From contig NC_089732.1 in NCBI RefSeq assembly GCF_035083965.1, positions 15,879,424 to 15,943,423 on the forward strand: a stretch of DNA of 64,000 bases, given 5' to 3'. Position 1 is the stretch's first letter; each line of letters begins with the position of its first letter. A model generated the notes under the pieces. It worked only from the letters and a program-made list of their open reading frames with translations, did no database searches and was not told the origin of the DNA. Made by a program: the position numbers and the translations under genes. This document shows positions 10,410-23,600 of the stretch, piece by piece. The stretch is from Branchiostoma lanceolatum. Taxonomy: Eukaryota; Chordata; Leptocardii; Amphioxiformes; Branchiostomatidae.

Positions 10410-12638
10410 TCATCATCAGTTCCTTTTCATCCTGCCGGACGATCAGTTCAGCGTCGGTGGGCTCGTCCGTGGGCGACGAGTCCAGCTTTACTCTTGCAGT
10501 GTTTGCCACAAACAGCGCAGATGAAAGCTGTTGTTTGGCATGGTGTGTGTCTCTTTTGCCTTCTGGCAAACTCGTTAAGTTCCAAGTCAAGTTCCAGTTT
10601 TTCCGCACCTTGGTGGATTTTGTGCCGCCATGCAGAGCGGTCTTGAGCTAAGTGCTCCCAGTCCGCGGCAATGTTGAAGAGTTTCAGGTCCCGCTTGCAG
10701 ACGTCGACAAAGCGGAGCTTGGGGCGTCCCCTGCCACGTTTGCCATCTGCAAGCTGACCATACAATACCTGGTGTGGTAGGCGCGAGTGATCCATGCGGG
10801 AGACATGACCCAACCAGCGCAGCCTGCGCTTTTTCGGGATTGAGTACAGACTAGTGGTACCGCATCTTCTAAGGATCTCCAGGTTAGGGACTTTGTCGGA
10901 CCATGTGACCCCGCATATCTTCCGGAGACACCTGAGGTGGAAGCTGTTAAGTTTCCTTTCAACATGGGCATGAGATGCCCAGGCTTCGCTACCATAAAGC
11001 AGAGCAGACAGAACACATGACAGGTATATTCGCACCTTGGTAAGGTACTTGTTGTCCCACGCACGACTCTTCAGTTTCCCGAAGAGGTTGGCGGCCTGAC
11101 CGATTCGGGTGTCGACTTCACGGTTGAGATTTCCTGAGAATGAGGCCGTGGAACCAAGGTAGCGGAAGTCCTCCACTGTGTTGAGGGTAGACTCGTTTAT
11201 GGTAATGTGCGGAGGGGGTGCATTCGTGGAAAAGGCAACTGTCTTCTTCACGCTGATTGTCTGCCCGAATTTATAGCAGGCGTTGTTGAACCCGTCACAC
11301 ATGCCCTGTAGCTCTGCTTCACTGTGTGAGCACAACGCAGCGTCATCGGCAAACATAAGTTCGCGTAACAGGACTGTGATGGTTTTCGTCTTTGCCCTGA
11401 GGCGAGCAATGTTGAAAAGACCTCCATCACTCCTGGTACTGACAGCGATGCCGTTGGGGAGCGGGAAGGCAATCCATAGGAGGGTGGATAACAGGATGCC
11501 AAACAAGGTCGGCGCCAGCACGCATCCCTGTTTAACCCCGCAGTTCACTGCAAAGGGTTGAGATACATCACCTTCAAAGTCTACGCAGGCTGACATCCCA
11601 TCGTGGAAAGCCTTGATGATGGCTAAGAGTTTGGGAGGACATCCTATCTTACTTAGGACCAGGTACAAGCCTTCACGGCTGACAGAATCGAACGCTTTAC
11701 ATAGGTCCACAAACACAGCCAGCAACGGTTTGTTTTGCTCGATGCACTTTTCCTGGAGGAGGCGGAAAGTAAAGATCATATCTATGGTAGAACGATCCTT
11801 TCGAAATCCACACTGAGATTCAGGGTAAATTCTTTCAGCAAGGACCTGCAATCTCTTCAGGAATATCCGAGCAAAGAGCTTGCCAACCAAACTGAGCAGG
11901 GCGATGGCTCTGTAGTTGTCGCAGACCTGTCTGGACCCTTTGTTTTTAAAGAGGGTCACCAGTTTTGCGTCCTTCAGATCTTGTGGGACGTGACCTTCGT
12001 GCCAACACGAGAGCAGCAGGTCAAGCAACAGTTCCTTTAAAACGGTAACATCAAGCTTGAGAAGTTCTGGAGGTATGCCATCACTCCCAGGCGCCTTACC
12101 GCTTTTCAAGACCTTAAGGGCGCTCTCAAGTTCCATCATGGTGGGATCCTCGTCGAGGTGCGCCATTACTGGAAGTTGTTCTACGGAGTCAAGCACAGAT
12201 TCATCAAAAGCTACAGGGTTGCTATACAAGGAACTAAAGTGGTCAACCCAGCGTTTGAGTTGGTCGGCTTTCTCCAACAGGATGTTGCCTTCAGGATCTT
12301 TCAAGGGGGCAGTCAAACGAGGTGAGGGTCCTAGAGCAGACTTAAGGGCAGCGTGGACGCCTGCAATGTCACCACGGTCATCACACTTGTGGACATTTGA
12401 GCAGACGCTGTCCCAGAACTCCCTCTGTGTCTCTCTAAGGACGCATTGTGCTCTAGCGCGAGCATTTTTCATGGCCGCTTTGTTCTCTGGGTTGGGTGTG
12501 TTAATGTAGGCCAGTCTGGAGTTTCTCTTTTCATCCAGAGCAGGACCTATCTTGTCTAGGTTTTCCTTGAACCAGTCTGGCTGCTTCTTTGCTCTAAGGC
12601 CAAACGTGTCTTTCCCTGCTTGCTGTAGAAACGAGTCT
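10410..12638 (-). mobile_element. Young 5'-truncated LINE retrotransposon
   Basis: The 2,229-base insertion lies between perfect 38-base direct repeats. In element orientation it begins inside the reverse transcriptase reading frame and has no endonuclease, so it is 5'-truncated. It ends after a very short 3' UTR with a TGATGATGA-type tail at 10410. The frame is open from the first base of the insertion to the stop at 10448, so there has been little decay. Only the 3' part of the element is here, so it cannot be autonomous. Confidence 0.92.
10448..12638 (-). CDS. LINE reverse transcriptase ORF, 5'-truncated
   Basis: The frame stays open upstream of the first Met (12472) to the insertion boundary. 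That added stretch includes a QPDWFKENLDKIGP motif common to LINE pol proteins, so Met-1 is not a real start. Counting from that Met, the reverse transcriptase shows GKAPGSDGIPPELLK (about 125-139), NYRAIALLS, FVDLCKAFD (254-262), GVKQGCVLAPTLFG (about 312-325) and the catalytic FADD (374-377). The C-terminal part has the RRLRWLGHVSRM and GKRGRGRPKLR motifs. The last 25 residues form a C2H2 finger (C-x2-C-x12-H-x3-H). In a full element this protein copies its own RNA at a nicked target. The endonuclease half is missing. Clade is uncertain: the short 3' UTR and TGATGA tail suggest RTE-like. Confidence 0.9.
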
Positions 12639-12676
12639 ACATGCCAGAACGTAGAATTGCATTTTCTATGTACATA
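12639..12676. repeat. Target-site duplication, right copy (38 bp)
   Basis: This is identical to 10372-10409. It marks the 5' (truncated) boundary of the LINE on the minus strand. Confidence 0.9.
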
Positions 12677-14679
12677 AAAGCTAGCGAAAAAGGCGTGTTT
12701 ATCATGTGCTTATATGTAAGTAATACCTCCAGAAAAGGCGCCCTGATAATGCAAATAGCGCAAAACCCCCGACTTCTAGTTTTTATCATATTATCATATG
12801 AATGTAGTAACGAGATTAGCTACCGTGCAAAAAAAAGCACAGTGAAGAAATCGTGTAAGGTAGAGAAAGTACACTTTAGAAATACATGTACACCTAACAC
12901 AACCGGTTCAGGATCGATCCATTTATCAGCACGTTGCAAATCATGGAGAGAGTGAGAGAACATTAGTATGTGAAAATTGTAGCAGACACAATGTATGGCA
13001 ACTTGTACATACAATACATGCATGGCAGCCTTTTGAACTATTGCTAACATTCAACAATTCTTAAGAACTAATCTACTTTATGAATAACAGTAAAGACAAA
13101 ATGCAAACTAATACTCTAGAACAGTATGTTGATACAGAAAACAATTCTAGGTAGCCCAATAGGGAAACAAGTTAGACCAAGTAAAGACCAGGTTGATGTA
13201 AAAGAGACAATAGCTCCCTCCTATTGCTAACCTGCTGTTCGACAAATCTTGTTCAGAGTGTCCGACGAAACGTCTGACCGTTTCCAAAATCATATCCAGT
13301 TGCTTGAGTAACTGTTATTTTGCGTATTCCAACAATGACCTTAGTTTGTTATCGTCCGACGATGGTACGAGGAATGAAACCGGATCCTCAATTGAAATCC
13401 TAGGAGGTACCCACGTCATAGTGCCCGTACCCATGTCTGCATATTGACAAATCCCGGCGTACCCCACCCTTACTTAAGACCATAGGAGCTACTACTTAGA
13501 AACGTCAAGTTTGGACCTACGCACAATGTTGCAGCACCCTCGTAATCCGACCTTCAGGACGTTGACCTCTGACTGATTGACGTCATCGAGTCACAGGTCT
13601 GCGTGCAAGATCGGGGTTGGTGTGTCCCGTGTAATGAAAAAGGACGTCGGCAAAAATGCGACGAATTTACGATTTCCAAACGAATGTTTGCATAAGCCCG
13701 GTTGAATGTACATTTTTGTACATATAGAACAGCGAAGGCTGATTTCACAAGCGAGCCCCTCCATCATCATGTCCGCGATGAATTTTCTTATTGAAATCCC
13801 CTTAAGTATACTGTGGTGCGCAGAGCGTCGTGCTGAAAGGCAACGCAAGCAAAGCGTGAGCTCAGCAAAGAACACAAGAGTACACTGTTGTCGTCCGATT
13901 TGTGCCTCACAGATCGGAATACATTTACTGCACAAATTCTAGATCTCTGGCTCTTAGGAATGTTTGCATTGCGACATCGAAATCTCTCTCAGGCTTTCTG
14001 ACAGGCTTTCTTGCACTGAATGCTTCTTCTGGTTTTCCGTTGTCACACGTGATGCTCACAAGTTACGAACAAGGTGTTCCGAAAGTTGTTTATTCGGGTG
14101 GAAAAATACATATACGTGTCGAGGTGGGGCAAGGACGTTGTATAGGAATGGGGTGGGGTAATTGGTTTGGTAGGCAATGGACGTGACCAGATTATCAATT
14201 ACAGTCATTGATAGTGCATTTGTTCTATCAATTTGGTTGAACGTTGCCGCACAAAATTAGTGTCTTTTACAAGAGCGCACGTCAGGATACCATGTTGTCA
14301 TTGGAAGAGCCATGACATTGTGCAATGAGACCGTATTTCCTTCAACTTAGTGGAGTTAGGAGAACTTCAATGTATGTAATAGCACAGGTCCCTCTATAAC
14401 GTCACATTAGTATTTCTAAATACACGAAAATAGACATTTCCACCATAAAAGGTCTTCATTCATAAGCAAGCTGTGGTATTTATCGGGCTCAAATGTGGCC
14501 TCCCATGTCAGATGTGAAAGTTCGTAGTTCAACGGTGCTACGTATTATAAGTTAACAAAGCTGGTTAGACTCCATTTGATTCAATGTATGTCTCAAGTGT
14601 CTAGTTTGAGACCATGTCCTACCTCTTGTTGACGTTATTTTCAATACTATGTGTTTACCTCCAATATTAGATAACAAAC
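12677..14679. other. Gene-free stretch upstream of the UGT gene
   Basis: No exon was recognised. A TGACGTCA palindrome (CRE-type site) is at about 13578. Open frames between 13554 and 14186 overlap each other on both strands and have no protein-like features. The UGT promoter presumably lies in the 3' part, but no TATA box in a clear position was found. Confidence 0.4.
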
Positions 14680-17600
14680 ATGCCCTCCCCACTCCCTCTT
14701 GTCCTCGCTTTGATGTGCGGACAGCTGGCCATCGGTGCCAATGTGCTGATCCTAGCCTCGTTATCTGGGAGCAACTGGATCCGTCTTGCCAGCATCGGAG
14801 AGGCCTTACACGATCGTAAACATTCCATCACAGTCTTGACACCAGAGAACGACCTGCAGCGTATCCAGTCGTACGGTAGGGGGCGTGGGTTCACCTTCAG
14901 GTTTGTTATTTTCAGTTGGACTACTCCACACACCCTTTGCAAATGGACGCACTACTCTACAAAGAATATGTACCTGCTACCAACTGTACGAAAAATTGGT
15001 TTCATCATGTTAAAGAAATATTCGATAACTCTTGCCTATGGAATCATGATAACTTAAGGGTAGACAACAAGCATAATTGTATATTGTTAAGGAAAAGACT
15101 GTCAGATTTGTATATTCAAACGTTCGTCAACTTTCTAATGGAAACGGTAAATTAAGGTTTTACAAACACCTTGAAACCGAATACGTAATGGAAAGTTATT
15201 CATAGCATGATGATTTTGACAAGTGGTCCAGTATCTGTAAGATAAGGATCAGTGCTCACTCATTAGAGATCGAAAATGGACGTTATAAAAAACTGTCAGT
15301 TTAGGAGAGACTGTGTAAATATTGTACAATGGATACAGTGAAAGATAAAATACATTTCATTTGTTACTGCCCTCATTGTGAGGATGAAAGAAACAAGCTT
15401 TTCGAAACAACAAAGACAATATTTCCGAACTTTCGCCATGTCGACGACATTGCTATGCCATGGTAAGTGATAGAAGAGAGATAACATGGAGTTAATATGA
15501 GTGTTTTAATTGTATTTGTTACCTGAATAATTTGCAAAGTATGTTTTCCTTGATTTGTGACATCATTATCGCCCTCATATTTAATGTTCTATTTCAGGAC
15601 ATACAAATCTGAGGAAGCTGATATTGCGACGACTATGGACAAGAATAACAAACTGCTTTGGAAAGGCAGCAAACTGGAACAGTTCATTGGATTTTCTAAA
15701 GTTCTGGAGGACTGGATCCAATTCTGTGTCAATATGCTTGACAATACGGTAAGTCCGCATTCTAGAATTCTTATAAGCCGATTTCTTGTTCTGTAAGCTA
15801 ACATTATTTACTTGTTTTTTATTTTATTTTTACTTTACTTTAAGTTATTCACTATCTATCTAAAGTGAATATCAGAATGATAAAGAATATTTCTCAAAAC
15901 CCTCGATTCTAAGTTTGCATCTTGCTTCCTTCATTTGCAAATTAAAATTAAGATAAACTTTGTCGATTTCAAATATACAATTTAAACTCTACTACTGGAG
16001 ACATTACGGAGATTATTTCTGGACATTTCGGCTGAAATCCATCACCCTCTTCAGCGTCACTAGAGTGAACTAGCAGAACTATTCAGTACTAACATAAAAT
16101 AAACTAGAAAAACCGGTTGAACATGGCGAAGTCACAAACTCATGCATAAGCGACATTGATATGTAAGATGAGTAAGGACAGTTCCTATTGTAAGACAACA
16201 CCATAGGAACAGTTATGGTCCTTTCGGTGGGGGGAAGTCCTCCCTTCCGTTTTAAAGGAGTCCTAAAGTCCAGAGGGGGGGGGGGGTTATTTTCCAATAG
16301 ATGATAATTTAGGAAGTAAAAATGAATACTTTTTACAGTATACGATAAGTACACACTAGTCCGATGCGCATCAAAAAGCATTCAGTACTCTACCGAATTC
16401 CCCAGATGACCCTCTATTTTCTGATTAATCAAATTAAACAACCTCAGCCTATGGCTTATTACAATGTGCCTGGCAAGGCCTGAGAAAAGTTAGATTACTA
16501 AAAGAATGTCAGGGTGGTTGAGAAAAACTCGTCTTGCTTTGTGTTCTTTTATATATTATCAACAATTGGCCTTCTTATTGTGCTTAACCCCCCTCATCTA
16601 TTCCAAAAATACTCACCATTAAAGATGCATGTTAACACATAGGGAAAACATGGGTAGGGTCTGCAAGGGTTTAGTGAGTATCATATTGTTTTAAAAAACA
16701 CACCTTGTGTAATTCACCATAAGCAAAATTCTGTAAAAAGTCGGCTGATTATGTATTCATTGATACATAATCTAGTGGAAAATAACACCGCCTTCTGGAG
16801 TTAAGGACTCCTTTAAGGTGGGGTTGTAGATCCGCTCATAGATGGCCTCTCTGACTCCACGTTCGCACCACCTTGGTTCACGGTCCATGACGTCATTCTA
16901 GTGACGCTGAAGAAAGGTGGTGGATGTCACCCTAAACGTCCTGAAATAGTTTCCGTAATTTATCCAGTATAGAGTTTAAATTGTAAAGTAGTATTAGTAT
17001 TGTTTACCTGGATGTCAAACCTTCATCACCGTACGTTTCTTTCAACGTCCTAAATAGCAAAATTGAACATTCGGTGTATATAGTGCTTTTGCAAACAATG
17101 ATAACAAGATTGGCAACATAAAAATATGTTGCCATCGCGAATGTGGTCTCTGTTTTTTTTTTAGACCACATGCAAACAAGGACCACGCATAAATCATATT
17201 AGTTGATCACCTTCTCTACCAAAGTAACACAAGTTGTCAAATGTATGAAAGTCTTGTTTTCACAAAAAAGGTTACCGTACCATTTCCTCATAAATTATGC
17301 AAATGAGGCCCTCATATGCAAATTATTTGTCTAATTGTGGCCACATTTACTTAACTTCCAATTGTTGCAAGAATAAAATTCCCATCATTTACTACTATGG
17401 ATTTAAAGTATTGTGTCATTAATTATGCAAATTAAGTTTTATTTTGATATACACATGTCACGTGTTTGAGAGTCCTGTAATCTAATGCAGCTGATTTATA
17501 AACTTTCCTCATTAATAATGCAAATCAAATATGGATTTCCTTAATAAGCACATGATTATGTAAATTATCATGATTTACACATCATTTAATGTATCTACAC

Positions 17601-20600
17601 ACTAAAATTTGTGATGATCCGTCAGCCCCTTCTTGCGTTATTCTCTTTCAAAGTTTGAAACAAAATCAGCTCCTGCCGTCCAAAAAAAGTCGATAGGGGG
17701 TCCAAATCTACAGGACCTATTTATTTCTCGAAGAAAGATCTATCCACCACTAAAAAAATCATTACCACAGCATGTTCAGAACACAAGATTTAAAAAGCGA
17801 AAGTTCCCCAGAGTACCATAGATAGACGCTAGGGGACCCAAAATCTAATCATTACAAGGTCTCACACAGACCTACCCACCTACAAAATATGAAGACAATA
17901 CATCTAGGCATTCTTGAGTTATCGTCCCGTGGACTTTCACATACCTGTGCAATTCCTAGAATTCTTGCAAACTGCACAAAATATATATCAATTTGGCTCG
18001 CCCCTGAGGTGTCGCCAAAAACCTTAAAGCTCTCTGCAATAGACCCTAGCGACAAATGCACTGTACTGGAAAGCAACCCAAATTATATTTCGTACATTTC
18101 GAACATACTTAGGATATTACACCTGCCATTTTTCGACGTTGCAAAATGGGTTGTTGTTTTAGAGTTACTAAAAAATAGGGCATTCCAAAATTACTTCTGC
18201 CAAGAAATTGTCTATCAAAAAGTATTCTATTAGCAGTTATATGATTGGTTAGTGCACAGTAGCCCCAAATCTACGAGATTCTGTGAGAAAATAACATCAG
18301 AGAAATTGTTAATAGATCATACTCTCCATGTACCAAACTTCGCGTCATTGGCTTTGCTTTCGTGTTCACTCACCCATGGTGTGTACGTGCGGATTTGATA
18401 ACTTTTCGTTTTTTACTTTCTAACGTTACGTATTTTGCTTGCTGCAGGATGTCACTAAGTCCGCAGCTCAGTTCGACATTGTTCTGGCAGACGGCGGGGA
18501 AATATGTGGATCTATTCTGCCACTAGTTCATCGTCTACCTTCAGTGGTGGTGATCGGTCCATTCAACACATTCCTCGGCATGTTTGGTGTTCCTTCACCG
18601 ATCGCTTACGTCCCCAGTACTAATTCAGAGCTGACCGATGATATGGACTTCTGGGACAGAACTCTAAACAGCCTGTACTATATTAGATGGCTTGTATTTC
18701 TGGTAGGATTTCAATGTCTATAAAATTTGTGTCTATGTGGCACGGTTACATCACCGGCGTTCTTATTGTAGCCAGGCAAAGGTTGACATTGTTCAACACC
18801 TCTTCATATACAAAGTAAGATTTTGATTGGAAAACAACGCGTAATCAATTTTTATTTAAATAAGACATTTTAGTCTTAGTTTCATTGTACGTTGTTGGTA
18901 AAATAAGTTGTTGACAAAATATCACATTGAAATGTAAACTTTGATCCCGCCTGGACCTTGAATTGAGAATTACATGTAATTTTCTCCACCCCTTAGGGAC
19001 ATGTTGTTCACTTACAAGTCCGTAAAGGCATCTTCTTTTTTTTCTTTTCAGTATTTCGCCGACTCCAGTCGCCGATCTGCTTTTAGTCATCATCTTCTAG
19101 AGCAAGTCCTGTCTGCAGCAGAGTCAAAGGTACTGTTCTTTATACCCCCCCCTTCCAACAGGGCAGCGACCTCGCTGCGACCTAAACTTTGGCGCTCAAC
19201 GAATTTCGTAGACAAAAAAAACGAACCTTTTTACGCTATGTGGTTTTTGTTGCCTTTTCAGTCATGCTTTCGCACCTTCAATGGTTTTGCAATTATAAAA
19301 TCGAGGGATACACAAATCCACTTTAGATCGCAGCGACAGCGCAGCGCGATCGCCGTCTGGTGTAATGGGGGCCTTAGGGCCTGTCACACTTGTGCGAATA
19401 TGCAAGTCCGCATTAGTTGCGTATTAGCAAGTTTTTGTTTTAGGTTAAGTTTGCAGCCGAAAAAGTCATTTCTTTGGTTCAATAACTGCACAATTGTGGG
19501 TCAAAGTAAAAAACAACTACTTCCCTGCAAACTTTACATTAACCCAAAATGTTTTCATGCGTACCTCATACGCACTTTAATATACGCACACGTGTGACAG
19601 GGCCCTTACTGCTGAATGGCATTCATGTCCAACAGGCAAGTCAGAAGAATACATACATGTATTGAGGTTGCGACGTAGGTAGCAATACAGCCGTAGAGTC
19701 AAGAACAGGATCTCTTGCAATAACAGAATGAAGGGAGGTGCGCATTTCCTGCGTCAGACAGTTCACTGAAAACAACAGCGCTGCACAGTTTGATTTGCTT
19801 TACTAAACAATGGTACTGAATCAGAAGCAAGCCTGATGCACTGCACAAAAGAGAAGCGGATTCCGAACTATGCAACAGACCTGAGTCAGCTTACAGATGA
19901 GACCTATCTGGCAGAGACTGTCATTCTCGTATACATGTAGGACTGTTAAGCCGATACTGTACATGTAGGGCTGATATCAATTAGGATTTTACCATTTTAA
20001 ATGTTAACCAAACAAGGTCATATATATAGATATATAGTTACTGAAGTGAATTCAACTTGATGAGCTTTATCCTATATTTGCATACCAGGTAGACCTTGTC
20101 TTGGTGAATAGAGACTATGCTCTGGACTTTCCCAGCCCCACAAATCCCAACGTCATCAATATCGGAGGTATAGCTGCACAACCCGCTTCAGCACTGACTG
20201 GCGTAAGTAGAACTGTCCACTTCTTTCAATAGCCTAGCAAAAATAACAGTTTCAAATATATCAAAGACATATCGACAGGAAATAGATAGCTAGGAGACAT
20301 TACTGTAACAGTATTTTATTTGAGCAAAGCCTATTGAATCTTAACACTTAACAAGTTCCATGTTTTGTCCTTTTCCATTGCACGGAATACATCACAAACA
20401 TTTTCAAGCATTGTTATAAGGTGTAAAACAGTTAACTGTTCTCCAACTCAAGGAATTTTACTCATCGGGATTTTCGACCGAATCACTCATTCCTCCCAAG
20501 CGCTGTATAAACGTAATTTGCGTTTTTACGCACGTGTGACGTCAGAAATGGGTCAAAGTTCGTCCGAAGTCGATATTGCCCCCCGTCCCGATTTAGAGAA

Positions 20601-23600
20601 GGTTGGTGCTAATGGTGTTCATGTTCAGGTCCGGATTCAGATCCAGAGGTTTAGGTTCAGGTCCGGACTTATAATTCCGGACCTGAACCCATGGCATATG
20701 TGTGATAATTTTTATCTCCATGAAAAATGGAGATATAGTTTTTGGTGTGTCTGTGTGTGTGTTTGTTTGTTTGTCTGTCTGTCTGTTTGTGTTTCCGCAC
20801 TACTGTAGTCAGCATAACTCAAGAGCCTCTTGATGGATTACAATATTTGGTATGTGGGCAGGTGTTGTGAAGCCGAAGGTCAAGGTCGATTTTGGGCCCC
20901 CTGGTATGTGACCTTGGTACTGTAGCAGAACTTCAATTTTTGTATCTTTTGACCTGGACGTGCTGTGGTCTTGTTGTTTTGGTGGCAGATAGCTGGTGAT
21001 GTAATGAAGACGTGGTGTAGATTTGACCCAAAAGCAGAATTCCTAATTTGCATAATTGATGCAAAAACACCATAACTAATCTAATTGGAAAATGATAGGA
21101 CTGTCAATATTGCAACATGTGTAAATTAGACAAAGGTGTTTATGACCAAGTATATATTATGCAAATGTGTAAGTCATTTGCATGAATGGAATTTTTCATG
21201 GAGATATGAGGTCGTGGGACTCCTGTTTCATATTCTTTTCATTGCAAATCTAACGATCTAAGGAAGGTTTATGATGGCTTAAGACAAAAAGGGAGTATAA
21301 CTATACATAAGCGAGAGGTTTTTTGTTTCAAGTCCTGACTTGTTTCCAGACGTTTAGGTTTTTTGGGACTTGAACCTAAACGTTAGGTCCAGTCCGGATC
21401 AGGGCCGGGGTTCAGGTACGCATCACTAGTTATCGTGCCCTGAAGCAGATGCCCTCCTTAACTCCTCTCGCAAATAAGTCGCATTTAGTGTTAACTCCCT
21501 CTTGACTAGGGGAAGAATCACAACACACACAGGTCTACAAAGAACAAAGAGCTTTCTTTACCGAGTAGAAAACTACATCCAGGGTCTTGGCCCCTGGGAC
21601 CTAGTGCGCATGTGCGTGATACCAAAGGCGGGAAAACTACTAGATAAACATTCAGTGTGTGTGTGTACTGAAGGTTAACCAGCTCCAAATCCCGATGAGT
21701 AAAATTCCTTGAGATGGAGAACAGTTAACATAATATCATTAAGTAATTTACCATCTGAAACAATGAAGAGCTTCTTGTTTCATGCTAAGGATTTGGAGAG
21801 CTTCATGGTCAGTTCAGGAGACCACGGAGTTATTCTCTTCAGTCTCGGGACTTATGCCGGGTCCATGCCGGCAAGCCTGGCGGAGCTGTTCGCAGGCGTG
21901 TTCTCCCAGCTCCCGCAGAAGGTTTTGTGGAAACTAAACGGAGAGATACCACCTAACCTCGGGGCCAACACCAGGATGATGAAGTGGATTCCACAGAACG
22001 ACATACTTGGTAATGCACGCGAACATATCACACAAAGTGCATGTGCTTTAATCAAGAACTGTCGTCGTCACGACACTTATACAAAACAGTTTCATATTCC
22101 TCTGTGAGATAAATTCTTTTGGTGCATTGCCGTGAGCATAAAACTATGCTGTATTCATGAATTACAAATTATCTCTAATACAACAGCTTGTATCTTAATT
22201 GCCATACAGAATTCCAGCAATGTTCCGCAATTAGCCCTTAAAACAACTCAATTAACATCAAGCGAATATGTACATTTCTCCCATTTGTTTCTGATTTGTC
22301 CCCAGGGATTATATAAGGCCTGAGAGCAGAATACTGCCGTTCAAATTACACACAAATGTATCGTCCTTGTCTTATATACATGTAAGTCCTCAGAAAATAT
22401 GTCGAGACCATGGAAACGCCCGTTGAAGTCAAAGTCAGCACGTAGTGAGGTACAATTGTCACAAAATATGCAGCTGATACATATAACGTAACGTTAACAA
22501 TTATCGTCCAATTTATTAAAAACTTTTTTATCTTAAACCCGAGCGGACAGAGCCAGATGTTTAGCTCATGGGAAGAAATATCAGCTCTTTTAAAAAGAAA
22601 AATGCATGGTCTGTAAGTTTTTCTCCGCCTGTTTAACGCCATGCAAGCAAGTATTTATACTAAGGTCTATGATGAAGAATTATGCTAGGGTTATCCATTA
22701 TCGTCCAATTTCAGTTCTTCTCCTTCTAGCGCTATGCTTGAAGAACATAGACCAGAAAAAATGCACATTAACTGTCCAAAGTAGTCTACAGACAAATGAT
22801 AGAAAAGTCATTGTCCCCCCTCTCTTTTTTCAGGGCATGAGAAAACGAAGCTGTTCATCACACACTGCGGCAGCAATGGTATGTACGAAGCCGTGTACCA
22901 CGCCGTGCCCATGGTGTTCCTGCCACTTGCAGGGGACCAGCCGGACAACGCAGTCCGAGGTGTGGCTCGTGGCCTTGGCGTGAGGCTAGACATCAAGGAT
23001 CTGACGGAAAAAGAACTACTTCAGTCGATAAAGACAGTCTTGTACAACGACAGGTGAAAAGTGTTTGTTTAACGGCAGCATCCCGATTACTGCTTTGTGC
23101 GAATTTTTTTCAGAGTGAAAGACAGCATACTAATCCTTCCAGCATGTGTGTTTTCAAACTTACTCATCCCCATTGATGAAACCTAAAACCAAGTTAGAAA
23201 AGAGAACTAACAAAATATGTAGCCATAACATGAAATGTGTAAATCAAATTCGCACAGACTACTCGGTTGACACATGTATGTACCAGGATTTGCGACGGCA
23301 AAGATGCGAAGTCTTGCCACCCAGTGTTCCAAATACATTATTTTTTGAGAATTGATCCTAGATTAGTAGAAATATTGAGACGATCTTTGCTTTATTTGCA
23401 TAATCCGTACAATTATCATTCCTTCACAGTTTCAAGGCCAATGCCGTCAGAGCATCAAGGATCATGTTGGATCAGCCGCAACAACCAATGGAGAGGGCGG
23501 TCTGGTGGATTGAGTACGTCATCCGACATGGCGGCCTTTCGCATCTGCGCAGTAAAGGGGGTGACATGCCTCTCTACCAGTATCTACTGTTGGATGTGAT

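Larger units (their letters stand above)
20436..21724. mobile_element. TTAA-flanked element in UGT intron 5
   Basis: The termini CTGTTCTCCAACTCAAGGAA and the inverse TTCCTTGAGATGGAGAACAG extend as nearly 40 bases of inverted repeat. TTAA lies directly outside both (20432-20435 and 21725-21728). It encloses an inner foldback and a Helentron-like element, making a three-level nest. No transposase was recognised. Confidence 0.82.

Noticed and set aside
10684..12509. Several plus- and minus-strand frames inside the LINE
   Set aside because: They are shadows of the reverse transcriptase frame.
19001..19597. 198-codon open frame overlapping UGT exon 4
   Set aside because: Only 19052-19129 is coding. 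The rest is intron 4 with two inverted-repeat elements.
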